Shown here: positions 8,445 through 15,292 of the stretch, piece after piece | Position numbering within the stretch: position 1 is the first letter of the stretch | Layout: every line of letters starts with the position of its first letter | Origin: Bacilli bacterium | Lineage (GTDB): Bacteria; Bacillota; Bacilli; Bacillales; Amphibacillaceae | Length of the DNA: 35,153 nt | Assembly: GCA_012518125.1 (NCBI GenBank) | Contig: JAAYTF010000019.1 | Span: 1-35,153 of the forward strand | Direction: 5' to 3' | The notes under the pieces: model-generated | What the model saw: the letters and a program-made list of their open reading frames with translations, nothing else | Databases searched by the model: none | Told to the model about the DNA's origin: nothing | Translations under genes and position numbers: made by a program

Positions 8445-9032
8445 TTACCTTCTCGGATGGCGATGATCTTCATCTTCCATCGCATCAAGCTTCGTTTCAT
8501 GGACGGTGCCAAAAGGATGTTCCGGAGGCGCGTAAATCGAATAAAGTTTTAACGGCGTTTGCCCCGTATTGGTTAAATTGTGCCATGTGCCGGCCGGGAC
8601 GATGATCGCATCGCCGGAATGAACGTAACGTTCGAGGTCCAACCGATTCCGTTTCTCTCCCATCTGAACGAGTCCATGGCCTTGTTCGATGCGTAAAAAT
8701 TGATCGACGTCAGGATGCATTTCTAATCCGATGTCTTCGCCCGGAGCGATGCTCATCAGCGTCACTTGAAAATGTTCCCCCGTCCAGATTGCCGTGCGGA
8801 AATTGCGATTCCTTAGCGCCGCTTCACGGATGTTCAGGACGTAAGGTTCATTACCGTGGTCCGTTTCACTTTCGACTTGATATGCATCATCCGGATGCCG
8901 TTCATAACGCCCCCCGACTTGTGGGTATTCCATATCCCAATGTCCAGGTTGGAACATATGGAAACAATAGCATACCGGGACATGGGGAAAGAAAACGTTT
9001 GGATAAGGGTACCGGTTTTGTTGATTGTTCAT
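8445..9032 (-). CDS. Cupin-domain protein, possibly spore-associated
   Basis: This 195-residue protein has a single conserved cupin (double-stranded beta-helix) domain over about residues 80-175. Motif 1 includes the metal ligands in MHPDVDQFLRIEQG and motif 2 the GTWHN histidine. Cupins of this type bind a divalent metal and include dioxygenases, isomerases and structural proteins; activity cannot be assigned. The N-terminus is rich in Pro, Tyr and His and the C-terminus is charged (EDEDHRHPRR), a composition common in coat-layer proteins. The ATG at 9032 has TAGGAGG seven bases upstream. A sigma-K-like promoter at 9071-9097 suggests mother-cell expression late in sporulation, which is inference. 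Confidence 0.8.
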   Translation of the reverse strand: MNNQQNRYPYPNVFFPHVPVCYCFHMFQPGHWDMEYPQVGGRYERHPDDAYQVESETDHGNEPYVLNIREAALRNRNFRTAIWTGEHFQVTLMSIAPGEDIGLEMHPDVDQFLRIEQGHGLVQMGEKRNRLDLERYVHSGDAIIVPAGTWHNLTNTGQTPLKLYSIYAPPEHPFGTVHETKLDAMEDEDHRHPRR

Positions 9033-9070
9033 CAATTTTCCTCCTAGAGCACAAGATTCGTAACAGTAAC

Positions 9071-9097
9071 TATCTTATGCCCAAGTGGGCGAATGGT
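9071..9097 (-). promoter_or_regulatory. Candidate sigma-K promoter upstream of the cupin gene
   Basis: On the minus strand AC (complement of 9096-9097) is followed after 16 bases by CATAAGATA (complement of 9071-9079). This matches the sigma-K consensus AC-N16-CATA-N3-TA at every defined base. Initiation near 9064 would leave a leader of about 30 bases. No good sigma-A promoter is visible for this gene. Confidence 0.45.
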
Positions 9098-9165
9098 TAC
9101 TTGTTGAATTTTGTAAAATACATTAAAAATAATCTTTAATGCTATCGCTCATGATCCGATTGTTG

Positions 9166-9171
9166 TATAAT
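9166..9171 (+). promoter_or_regulatory. -10 box of the cobalamin riboswitch transcript
   Basis: A perfect TATAAT lies about 24 bases before the riboswitch closing stem, so initiation near 9178 would include the whole aptamer. The expected -35 position shows only a weak match. Confidence 0.45.
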
Positions 9172-9194
9172 AATAGTACAATTGCATATCCACT

Positions 9195-9371
9195 CTTTAA
9201 GGTGTCGAATGCTGGGTGATATGTTGCCCGGCTAGACTTAATAGGGAAGTCTGGTGAAAATCCAGCACGGGCCCGCCACTGTGATTGGTTGAAATATGAA
9301 GCAGCCACTGTGCATTTGCACGGGAAGGATTCATATTTCGTTAACCATAAGTCAGGAGACCTGCCTTAAAG
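9195..9371 (+). promoter_or_regulatory. Cobalamin (B12) riboswitch aptamer
   Basis: The element has the hallmarks of the cobalamin riboswitch: the conserved core GGGAAGTCTGGTGAAAATCC (9244-9263), GCCCGCCACTG (9271-9281), a variable hairpin around 9290-9340 and the B12 box at 9349-9365 (AAGTCAGGAGACCTGCC). An eight-base-pair closing stem is formed by CTTTAAGG (9195-9202) and CCTTAAAG (9364-9371). It senses adenosylcobalamin or related corrinoids and precedes btuC, so abundant cobalamin should switch the transport operon off. An intrinsic terminator lies 65 bases downstream, which indicates control at transcription termination. Confidence 0.95.
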
Positions 9372-9401
9372 ATTGCGCCGTATGCCTACGGGGATATAGG
9401 T

Positions 9402-9467
9402 AGAGGTGTGTCTATAAAGCTATTTTTGCTATTGGAAACATCTCTAACAAGAGATGTTTTTTATTTT
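9402..9467 (+). terminator. Riboswitch expression platform: antiterminator arm and terminator
   Basis: The terminator is a ten-base-pair stem (9436-9445 with 9450-9459) with an AACA loop and a T-rich tail to 9467. AGAGGTGT at 9402-9409 can pair with the terminator's 5' arm ACATCTCT (9438-9445) over eight pairs including one G-U. Terminator and antiterminator are therefore mutually exclusive, as expected for a switch that stops transcription when ligand is bound. Confidence 0.8.
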
Positions 9468-9514
9468 GCAACGCATTTAACATAGTGATTCATCGAACAA
9501 AGGGGAAGGAAAGC

Positions 9515-10576
9515 TTGAAAAAGCTGAATGCGTATGAACTGACCAGAACAAAACTTTTCTTGTTTTACATGTTGTTGACGCTTGTACTTGCCGCATCGAT
9601 CATCATCGGTGTATCGATCGGCTCGGTGAACATTCCCGTCAAAGAAGTGGTGTACATTTTTTGGAGCGAATTGACTGGAAGAAGCGTCCCGATTGAAATC
9701 AGCGAAAACCATAAAAACATCATTTTGAGCATCCGCTTGCCGCGCGTCGTATTGGCCGGGCTTGTCGGCGCTTCGCTCGCCATTGCGGGAGCTGCGTTTC
9801 AAGGTTTGCTGCGCAACCCGTTGGCCGATCCATACACATTGGGCGTCTCGTCGGGGGCGAGCGTCGGTGCCGTCATGACGATCTTTTTTCAAATTGCTTT
9901 GCCGTTTTTCGGGAATTTCACGCTGCCATTGTTAAGCATCATCTTTGCGTTTCTGACGATGCTCGTTGTGCTATTTTTCGCTCGGCTGCTTGACCGTTCG
10001 CTGCGCGTTGAAACGATCATTTTGACCGGGATCGTTTTCAGTTCGTTCCTCGGTGCGCTCATTTCGTTGATGATCGCCCTTACAGGGGAAGAATTGAGGC
10101 AGATCATCGGATGGCTGCTCGGCAGTGTCTCGATGCGGGGTTGGAGTTACGTACTTATCATTTTGCCGTTTTTTGTCACAGGTTCGTTATTGCTCATGAT
10201 GAATGCGAACGAATTGAACGTCATGGCGTTTGGCGAGGAGCATGCGCAACATATCGGCGTCGCCGTCAAGCAGAAAAAACTGTTGATCATGATTGCCGGT
10301 TCGATTTTGACGGGTGCGGCAGTCGCCGTTTCCGGGACGATCGGTTTTGTCGGATTGGTCATTCCACACTTTATCCGCTTCTTGATCGGCCCGAACCATG
10401 TCCATCTATTGCCCGCATCCATCTTTGTCGGCAGCAGCTTTTTGATCATTGCGGATTTATGCTCGCGGACGGTGATTTCGCCGGCCGAATTGCCGATTGG
10501 TGTCATCACGGCATTAATCGGTGCGCCGGTTTTTGCGTTGATCATGTTAAGGCAAAATGTGAAAGGACGGAAGTAA
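9515..10576 (+). CDS. btuC: FecCD/BtuC-family ABC transporter permease for cobalamin
   Basis: This 353-residue integral membrane protein has about ten hydrophobic helices and the BtuC/FecCD family hallmarks: LPRVVLAGLVGASLAIAG near residue 80, RNPLADPYTLGVSSGA, and the C-terminal GTIGFVGLVIPHFIR coupling segment that contacts the ATPase. The family imports iron-siderophores, haem or cobalamin; the upstream B12 riboswitch makes cobalamin or cobinamide the likely cargo. The TTG at 9515 is preferred because AAGGGGAAGGAA precedes it; the GTG at 9485 has no ribosome binding site. It is one base from the next gene. A substrate-binding lipoprotein (BtuF) is not encoded in this operon. Confidence 0.9.
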   Translation: MKKLNAYELTRTKLFLFYMLLTLVLAASIIIGVSIGSVNIPVKEVVYIFWSELTGRSVPIEISENHKNIILSIRLPRVVLAGLVGASLAIAGAAFQGLLRNPLADPYTLGVSSGASVGAVMTIFFQIALPFFGNFTLPLLSIIFAFLTMLVVLFFARLLDRSLRVETIILTGIVFSSFLGALISLMIALTGEELRQIIGWLLGSVSMRGWSYVLIILPFFVTGSLLLMMNANELNVMAFGEEHAQHIGVAVKQKKLLIMIAGSILTGAAVAVSGTIGFVGLVIPHFIRFLIGPNHVHLLPASIFVGSSFLIIADLCSRTVISPAELPIGVITALIGAPVFALIMLRQNVKGRK

Positions 10577-10577
10577 C

Positions 10578-12035
10578 GTGATTCAAGTCGAAAACGTATC
10601 AGGAGGGTATGGCGAAAAGTTCCGGATGGAAAACGTCTCTTTCCGTGTGGAAAAGGGGGAGTTTTTCGGCATCATCGGGCCGAACGGGAGCGGAAAAACG
10701 ACGCTTGCAAAAATGTTGAGCGGCATCATCAAGCCGGAGCGGGGCGACATTTTTTTAAAAAAGCGGAACATCAATGATTTTCGGCCGAAAGATTTGGCAA
10801 AGACGATCGCCGTTTTGCCGCAAATCGCGGAAACTTCATTCCGTTTCACCGTGCGCGAGACGGTCGCATTGGGCCGTTATGCACATCAAACGAATATATT
10901 TTCCATGTTGACAAAAGAGGATGATGCGATCATCGATGACGTATTGGAATACACGCATATGAAGGAATACGAACATAAGACGATCGATCAACTGTCAGGC
11001 GGGGAGAAGCAGCGGGTCTTTTTGGCCCAGGCGTTGGCGCAGGAGCCGGAAGTGATCATCCTCGATGAGCCGACCAACCATTTGGATTTGGCTTTCCAAA
11101 AAGAATTGCTCGATTTGTTGAAAGGTTGGACGGATGAGAACAAGCTTACAGTCATTGCCATTTTTCACGATTTGAACATTGCATCGCTTTATTGTGATAG
11201 GCTGCTCCTTTTACATGAAGGGAAAGTCCACGTCTGCGATGCTCCGAACAAAGTGCTGCAGCAAAAGCACATTTTGCAAGTGTATGGGACGGAAGTGGAA
11301 CACCATGTCCATCCTGAAATTCCGAAACTGCAAGTCGTGTTGACTCCGAAACAAAAGATGAGCCAAAACGAACAGCTTTTTACAACGGATCAATTGACGT
11401 TCACAGACGAGTACATTTCGTTTCGTTCGCCGATTCCGTTAAAAACGTTGTCGTCCAGCCGGTTTGGGGGCGGAAGCGGCTGGTTCAAACATTTTGTGAA
11501 CCGTTACGTGGCTAAAGCGTTTGTTTCGCAAAACGAATTAAATAAAGAAACGAAACAGCTGCTTAAGCGATTGGGAGTTGAACCGATGGATGCTGTCGTC
11601 ACCTATACGTCGGTCGATTTAAAACATCGGGCGCTGGAACAAGTTCAAACGGATCAGTTTGCTTTGTTTGTCGTCGTGACGGCGGGCGTGGCGCATGCCG
11701 TCGACGCATCTTTGGGCGAAAAGCACGAACAAGAAGAACGGACGGAAGTCGGTACGATCAATACGTGGATTTTCATCGACGGAAAATTGAAAGATTATGC
11801 TTTCGTCGAGGCGATCGTGACAGCGACGGAAGCGAAGGCGAAAGCGCTGCAAGTGGAAAATGTGAAAGACCGGTTGACAAAAACGATAGCTACCGGGAAC
11901 CCGACGGACAACATTTTGATTGCGGCGACACAAAGAGGGAACGTCATTGAGACGGCCAATTCAACATCACGATTGGGCGCCAAAATCGGTGAAATCGTCT
12001 ATCGCTTGATCCAAAAAGCGCTAAAGCAACATTGA
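10578..12035 (+). CDS. btuD: Fusion: BtuD-type ABC ATPase plus CbiZ adenosylcobinamide amidohydrolase
   Basis: Two domains are joined in 485 residues. Residues 1-255 are an ABC ATPase with Walker A GPNGSGKTT (34-42), signature LSGGEKQR (from 139), Walker B VIILDEP (159-165) and an H-loop FHDLN; this energises the BtuC permease. From about residue 280 the sequence matches the CbiZ family, which hydrolyses adenosylcobinamide to adenosylcobyric acid so that scavenged corrinoids can be rebuilt with the cell's own lower ligand; supporting segments are VVVTAGVAHAVDA and ATGNPTDNILIAATQRG. A normal ABC ATPase would end near residue 260, so the tail is a true extension. The GTG start lies one base after the btuC stop codon. 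Uptake and remodelling are thus physically linked under the riboswitch. Confidence 0.88.
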   Translation: MIQVENVSGGYGEKFRMENVSFRVEKGEFFGIIGPNGSGKTTLAKMLSGIIKPERGDIFLKKRNINDFRPKDLAKTIAVLPQIAETSFRFTVRETVALGRYAHQTNIFSMLTKEDDAIIDDVLEYTHMKEYEHKTIDQLSGGEKQRVFLAQALAQEPEVIILDEPTNHLDLAFQKELLDLLKGWTDENKLTVIAIFHDLNIASLYCDRLLLLHEGKVHVCDAPNKVLQQKHILQVYGTEVEHHVHPEIPKLQVVLTPKQKMSQNEQLFTTDQLTFTDEYISFRSPIPLKTLSSSRFGGGSGWFKHFVNRYVAKAFVSQNELNKETKQLLKRLGVEPMDAVVTYTSVDLKHRALEQVQTDQFALFVVVTAGVAHAVDASLGEKHEQEERTEVGTINTWIFIDGKLKDYAFVEAIVTATEAKAKALQVENVKDRLTKTIATGNPTDNILIAATQRGNVIETANSTSRLGAKIGEIVYRLIQKALKQH

Positions 12036-12050
12036 ACCGGTGCATACAAA

Positions 12051-12092
12051 AAAGGAAAGTGCTAAATCATGGCACTTTCCTTTCGTTTTTTT
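12051..12092 (+). terminator. Intrinsic terminator of the cobalamin transport operon
   Basis: A perfect 12-base-pair stem (12051-12062 with 12072-12083) over a nine-base loop is followed by CG and seven T residues. Confidence 0.85.
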
Positions 12093-12218
12093 CACGGACG
12101 CCCTTTGTTGTCCATTTATTTTGTATAATTGAACGCTTCCTTCATCGATTTTGGCGGCAAGGAAGCTTCATCATATTTTTGGGGTCAATTCTTTTCGATG
12201 CGTATTTTGCCAATTCCG

Positions 12219-13097
12219 CTACAGCCGCTCACGCGAAAGTGCGCGTGAAAAATTGAGTTTCGTTTCCGAAATGACGATCGCTGACAGAATGAGAATCGCG
12301 CCGATCATCATTCTCACGGTGATCAGTTCGCTTAAGATGATGATGGAAAAGACCATTCCCCAAAGCGCTTCCGTCGATAAAATGATGGCCGTTTTCGTTT
12401 CGGATACGAGTTTTTGTCCGGTCGTTTGCAAAACGTAAGCGACGGCGGTCGAAAACACCCCTAAATACAAGACAGGAAGCAACGTCACCGGTTCAAACGG
12501 CATGGCAAGTTCGCCTTTGAATGTAATGACGACGAAGGCGATGAGCGCCGCCGTAAACAATTGCACGATCGTCAGTTGAATCGGGTCTTCGTTTTCGACG
12601 AATAGGGAAGTATAAACGATGTGAAATGCAAAGCCGATTGCGCACAAAAACGTCAAAAAGTCGCCGAAATTGATCGCACCGGTAAGCTCAAGCGACATGA
12701 AGCCGACGCCGATCAGCGCCAGTACAGCCCCGATCACTTCGAAACGATTCAATTTTTTCCGGTAAAATAAAAAAGCGATAAGCGGCACGATGACGACATT
12801 GATCGCGGTGATGAATGCATTTTTGGACGGTGTGGTGTATTGCAACCCTACCGTCTGCAAGGCGAACGCTATGTATAAGATCGCGCCGAGAATGAACCCT
12901 TTTTTGAGCACTTGTTTGCTTAACGTTTTCACTTTATTGAAAAATATGAAACTTAAAATGACGCCGCCGACCAAAAAGCGGATCGCCATCGTTTGATAAG
13001 GCGTATAATAAGACAGTGCAATCGATGTGGCGACGAATCCGCTACCCCAGATGATTGCCGTGACGATTAACCCTATTTCCCCAAAATATTTACGCAT
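12219..13097 (-). CDS. EamA/DMT-family transporter
   Basis: This 292-residue membrane protein has ten predicted helices arranged as two EamA repeats, roughly residues 5-140 and 150-285, the usual layout of drug/metabolite transporters such as RhaT/YdcZ-type exporters. Typical segments are IIWGSGFVATSIAL in helix 1 and LYLGVFSTAVAYVLQTTGQK in the second repeat. Family members export amino acids or other metabolites; the substrate cannot be deduced. GGAGG six bases before the ATG supports the start, and a good promoter lies at 13143-13171. It is monocistronic and convergent with the cobalamin operon. Confidence 0.87.
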   Translation of the reverse strand: MRKYFGEIGLIVTAIIWGSGFVATSIALSYYTPYQTMAIRFLVGGVILSFIFFNKVKTLSKQVLKKGFILGAILYIAFALQTVGLQYTTPSKNAFITAINVVIVPLIAFLFYRKKLNRFEVIGAVLALIGVGFMSLELTGAINFGDFLTFLCAIGFAFHIVYTSLFVENEDPIQLTIVQLFTAALIAFVVITFKGELAMPFEPVTLLPVLYLGVFSTAVAYVLQTTGQKLVSETKTAIILSTEALWGMVFSIIILSELITVRMMIGAILILSAIVISETKLNFSRALSRERL

Positions 13098-13142
13098 GTA
13101 ATCCTCCGCAAAAAAATGTTTATCTTTTCCTCATTCCATTCT

Positions 13143-13171
13143 ATTATAGAAGATATAAAGCCGGTTGACAA
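13143..13171 (-). promoter_or_regulatory. Sigma-A promoter for the DMT transporter
   Basis: On the minus strand TTGTCA (13166-13171) is followed after exactly 17 bases by a perfect TATAAT (13143-13148). The same bases read on the plus strand give TTGACA (13165-13170), which with TAAACA at 13188-13193 could form a weaker divergent promoter for the acetyltransferase at 13223. Confidence 0.75.
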
Positions 13172-13222
13172 AGTTAATCGGGAAACATAAACAAGACGTT
13201 TTCGAGAAAGGACATTTTAGCG

Positions 13223-14005
13223 ATGGAATTAGCGGTTGTTGAACGAGTGGAAAAAATCATCGTCAAAGCCTGGCCGAGCGAAATTGAAAAACGCTACCAT
13301 TCTTGGCTTTTGCGCATAAATCGGGGCGTCTCCAAACGCGCCAACAGCGTATTTACCGTCGGCGCCATGCCGGAAGCTAAAAATTGGCTAGAGGAAATTG
13401 AAATGTTTTATAGAAAACATTCGCTACCGCCATGTTTTTATATTTCGGAGGCTTCACCGCAGGAACTCGATGAGACGTTGAAGATGAACGGTTATGAAAC
13501 GGTCAATGAAATGTTTCTGTTGTACCATAAAAGCGATGAAATCATCGCTCAAGTGAAACAAAACGAGGATTTGAGCTTCCGTTTTGAACAGTTCCCGAAC
13601 GAAAGCTGGCTCGATGCGTTCATCTATTTGGAAGGGCACGCTGACGTGACGAAGGAAGCATATGATTTGATTTTTAAACGCATTCGCATCCCGAGTGGCT
13701 TTTTGACGGTAAAGTTGGATGAAACAATCGTCGCATTGGGGACGGTTGCGGCAAAGGACGGTTGGGGTTACATAAGCAACGTCGTCGTCAACGATTCATT
13801 CCGCAGGCGTGGCTACGGCAGCCAAGTGATCCGGGCGCTGGCAAATTGGGCCGTTGAACATCAAACGAAACACGTCTTTTTGCAAGTGTTGAAAACTAAC
13901 CATGCCGGGATGGGGTTGTATCATCGTTTAGGTTTTTCGAAGCTGTCGGAAAGCCATTTCCGTTTGAAAACGAAACCGTTAATAAATGAGCGAATTTCTA
14001 CTTAA
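13223..14005 (+). CDS. GNAT-family N-acetyltransferase
   Basis: This 260-residue protein carries a GNAT acetyltransferase domain in its C-terminal half (about residues 115-250). The acetyl-CoA-binding motif A reads NVVVNDSFRRRGYGSQVI and motif B contains NHAGMGLYHRLGF. The N-terminal half (about 1-110) looks like a degenerate GNAT repeat, as in the YjcK/YkkB-like two-domain members. The enzyme would transfer an acetyl group to an amine on a small molecule or protein; the substrate is unknown. GAAAGGA lies ten bases before the ATG. Transcription is divergent from the DMT transporter. Confidence 0.85.
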   Translation: MELAVVERVEKIIVKAWPSEIEKRYHSWLLRINRGVSKRANSVFTVGAMPEAKNWLEEIEMFYRKHSLPPCFYISEASPQELDETLKMNGYETVNEMFLLYHKSDEIIAQVKQNEDLSFRFEQFPNESWLDAFIYLEGHADVTKEAYDLIFKRIRIPSGFLTVKLDETIVALGTVAAKDGWGYISNVVVNDSFRRRGYGSQVIRALANWAVEHQTKHVFLQVLKTNHAGMGLYHRLGFSKLSESHFRLKTKPLINERIST

Positions 14006-14034
14006 TTAACATTTCGATTATCATATTGTATAAT
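14006..14034 (+). promoter_or_regulatory. Sigma-A promoter for the 31-residue membrane peptide
   Basis: TTAACA (14006-14011) and a perfect TATAAT (14029-14034) are separated by exactly 17 bases. The -35 box begins at the base after the acetyltransferase stop codon. The predicted leader is about 78 bases. Confidence 0.7.
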
Positions 14035-14118
14035 AATTATTGAAATCATCTTTTGGTTGAAATTACATATATATCGATTTATTTCTATTTCAAAAAGGTA
14101 AAAAGGGGTTCGATAGCG

Positions 14119-14214
14119 ATGGAAAAATTCGTCAATGTAGGCCTCGGGATCGTTGTAACCGGTTTTATCTTATTGTTCATCGTATTGATCATGGTCTTGA
14201 ATGCAATTTATTAA
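14119..14214 (+). CDS. 31-residue single-span membrane peptide
   Basis: An ATG at 14119, preceded by AAAAAGGGG, opens a 31-codon frame ending at TAA (14212-14214). The peptide has a short polar N-terminus (MEKFVNVG) followed by an almost uninterrupted hydrophobic stretch of about 22 residues (IVVTGFILLFIVLIMVLNAI), which fits one transmembrane helix. It has its own strong promoter (14006-14034) and a terminator seven bases after the stop, so it forms a complete transcription unit. Bacilli encode many small membrane peptides, some sporulation-related, but I cannot assign this one. Its hydrophobicity would also suit a type I toxin, though no antisense RNA is evident. Confidence 0.65.
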   Translation: MEKFVNVGLGIVVTGFILLFIVLIMVLNAIY

Positions 14215-14217
14215 ACG

Positions 14218-14258
14218 AAAAAATCGTTGGTCTCCTATATGAAACCAACGATTTTTTT
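14218..14258. terminator. Bidirectional intrinsic terminator
   Basis: AAATCGTTGGT (14221-14231) pairs with ACCAACGATTT (14244-14254), with flanking A and T runs extending the stem to about 14 pairs and giving a T tract on each strand. It ends both the small membrane-peptide gene and the convergent aldo/keto reductase gene. Confidence 0.85.
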
Positions 14259-14261
14259 TGG

Positions 14262-15086
14262 TTAAATGCGGTGCATTTCTTTTGGAACCGGTCCGCGTTG
14301 TTGATTACGGTCGAGCGAAGCGATCAATTCCATATCCTCATCGGACAGCGTGAAGTCGAATACGTCAATGTTTTTGCGGATCCGTTCTGGATTGACGGAT
14401 TTCGGAATGACGATCGAACCTTCTTGCAAGTGCCAACGCAAAATGATCTGGGCCGGTGTTTTGCCGTGTTTTTTCGCCAATTCCTTGATGATTGGCTCTT
14501 CCAAGACTTCCTCGCCACGATACAACGGACTCCATGATTCGAAGTGAATTTGATGTTCACGGCAAAACCGTTTCATTTCTTTTTGTTGAAAGTACGGGTG
14601 ACATTCGACTTGGTTGATCATCGGTTTTATTTCACATTCGGCAAATAAACGTTCCAAATGTTCAATGTCGAAATTGCATACGCCGATCGCCCGGACTTTC
14701 CCTTCTTTGTACAACGTTTCCAACGCTTTGTACGTTTCCACGTATTTGTCAAATTTCGGGCATGGCCAGTGCACCAAATATAAATCGATATAGTCGAGCT
14801 TTAGTCTTTCCAAACTTTCTTCGAATGCCTCCAACGTTTGCTCGTAACCGTGATGACTGTTCCACACTTTCGTCGTAATGAACAAATCTTCCCGATTGAT
14901 GCCGCTTGCTTTGAGCGCTTCTCCGATGCCGCTTTCGTTTTTGTAATATTGAGCGGTGTCGATATGGCGGTAACCCGCATCCAAAGCATGTTTGATTGCA
15001 TCGGCGACTTGTTCGTTCGGGATTAAATACGTACCGAATCCGAGTTGAGGGATTGTCACCCCGTTATGTAACGTGACATACTGCAA
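14262..15086 (-). CDS. Aldo/keto reductase
   Basis: This 274-residue cytoplasmic NADPH-dependent oxidoreductase has the (beta/alpha)8 aldo/keto reductase fold and reduces aldehydes and ketones to alcohols. The catalytic tetrad is intact: Asp and Tyr in IDTAQYYKNE, Lys in TTKVWNSHHG and His in YLVHWP. Signatures GVCNFDIEHLERL, NQVECHPYFQQ and the cofactor-binding IPKSVNPERIRKN are all present. It resembles the YvgN/YtbE methylglyoxal-reducing group of Bacillus. I chose the TTG at 15086 because GGGGTGAT precedes it and the peptide then begins MQYVTLHNG, as in relatives; an ATG lies three codons upstream. Monocistronic. Confidence 0.9.
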   Translation of the reverse strand: MQYVTLHNGVTIPQLGFGTYLIPNEQVADAIKHALDAGYRHIDTAQYYKNESGIGEALKASGINREDLFITTKVWNSHHGYEQTLEAFEESLERLKLDYIDLYLVHWPCPKFDKYVETYKALETLYKEGKVRAIGVCNFDIEHLERLFAECEIKPMINQVECHPYFQQKEMKRFCREHQIHFESWSPLYRGEEVLEEPIIKELAKKHGKTPAQIILRWHLQEGSIVIPKSVNPERIRKNIDVFDFTLSDEDMELIASLDRNQQRGPVPKEMHRI

Positions 15087-15292
15087 AACCATCACCCCTA
15101 TCAGCTTGTTCTATTAATAGCTTACCATATTGTCCTTCGCCGTCACGACCTTTTTTACAAAAAATGTCGTTGTCGATTGCCGGGCGTTTGCGGCTAGAAA
15201 TATCCTTTATCGTTTGATTATGTTAAACTAATCGTGAGACAACGAACGTAAACGGGCAAAATAAGCAGGCTTTACCGAAAGGAGAACATGTA

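Noticed and set aside
12135-12167. Inverted repeat GCTTCCTT/AAGGAAGC as a terminator for the DMT transporter.
   Set aside because: The 16-base loop and lack of a T tract on either strand make it weak; it may be chance.
15222-15235. The shared 12-mer GTTAAACTAATC here and near 21311 as a common regulatory element.
   Set aside because: A repeated 12-mer of this composition is expected by chance in 35 kb, and neither copy is placed consistently relative to a promoter.
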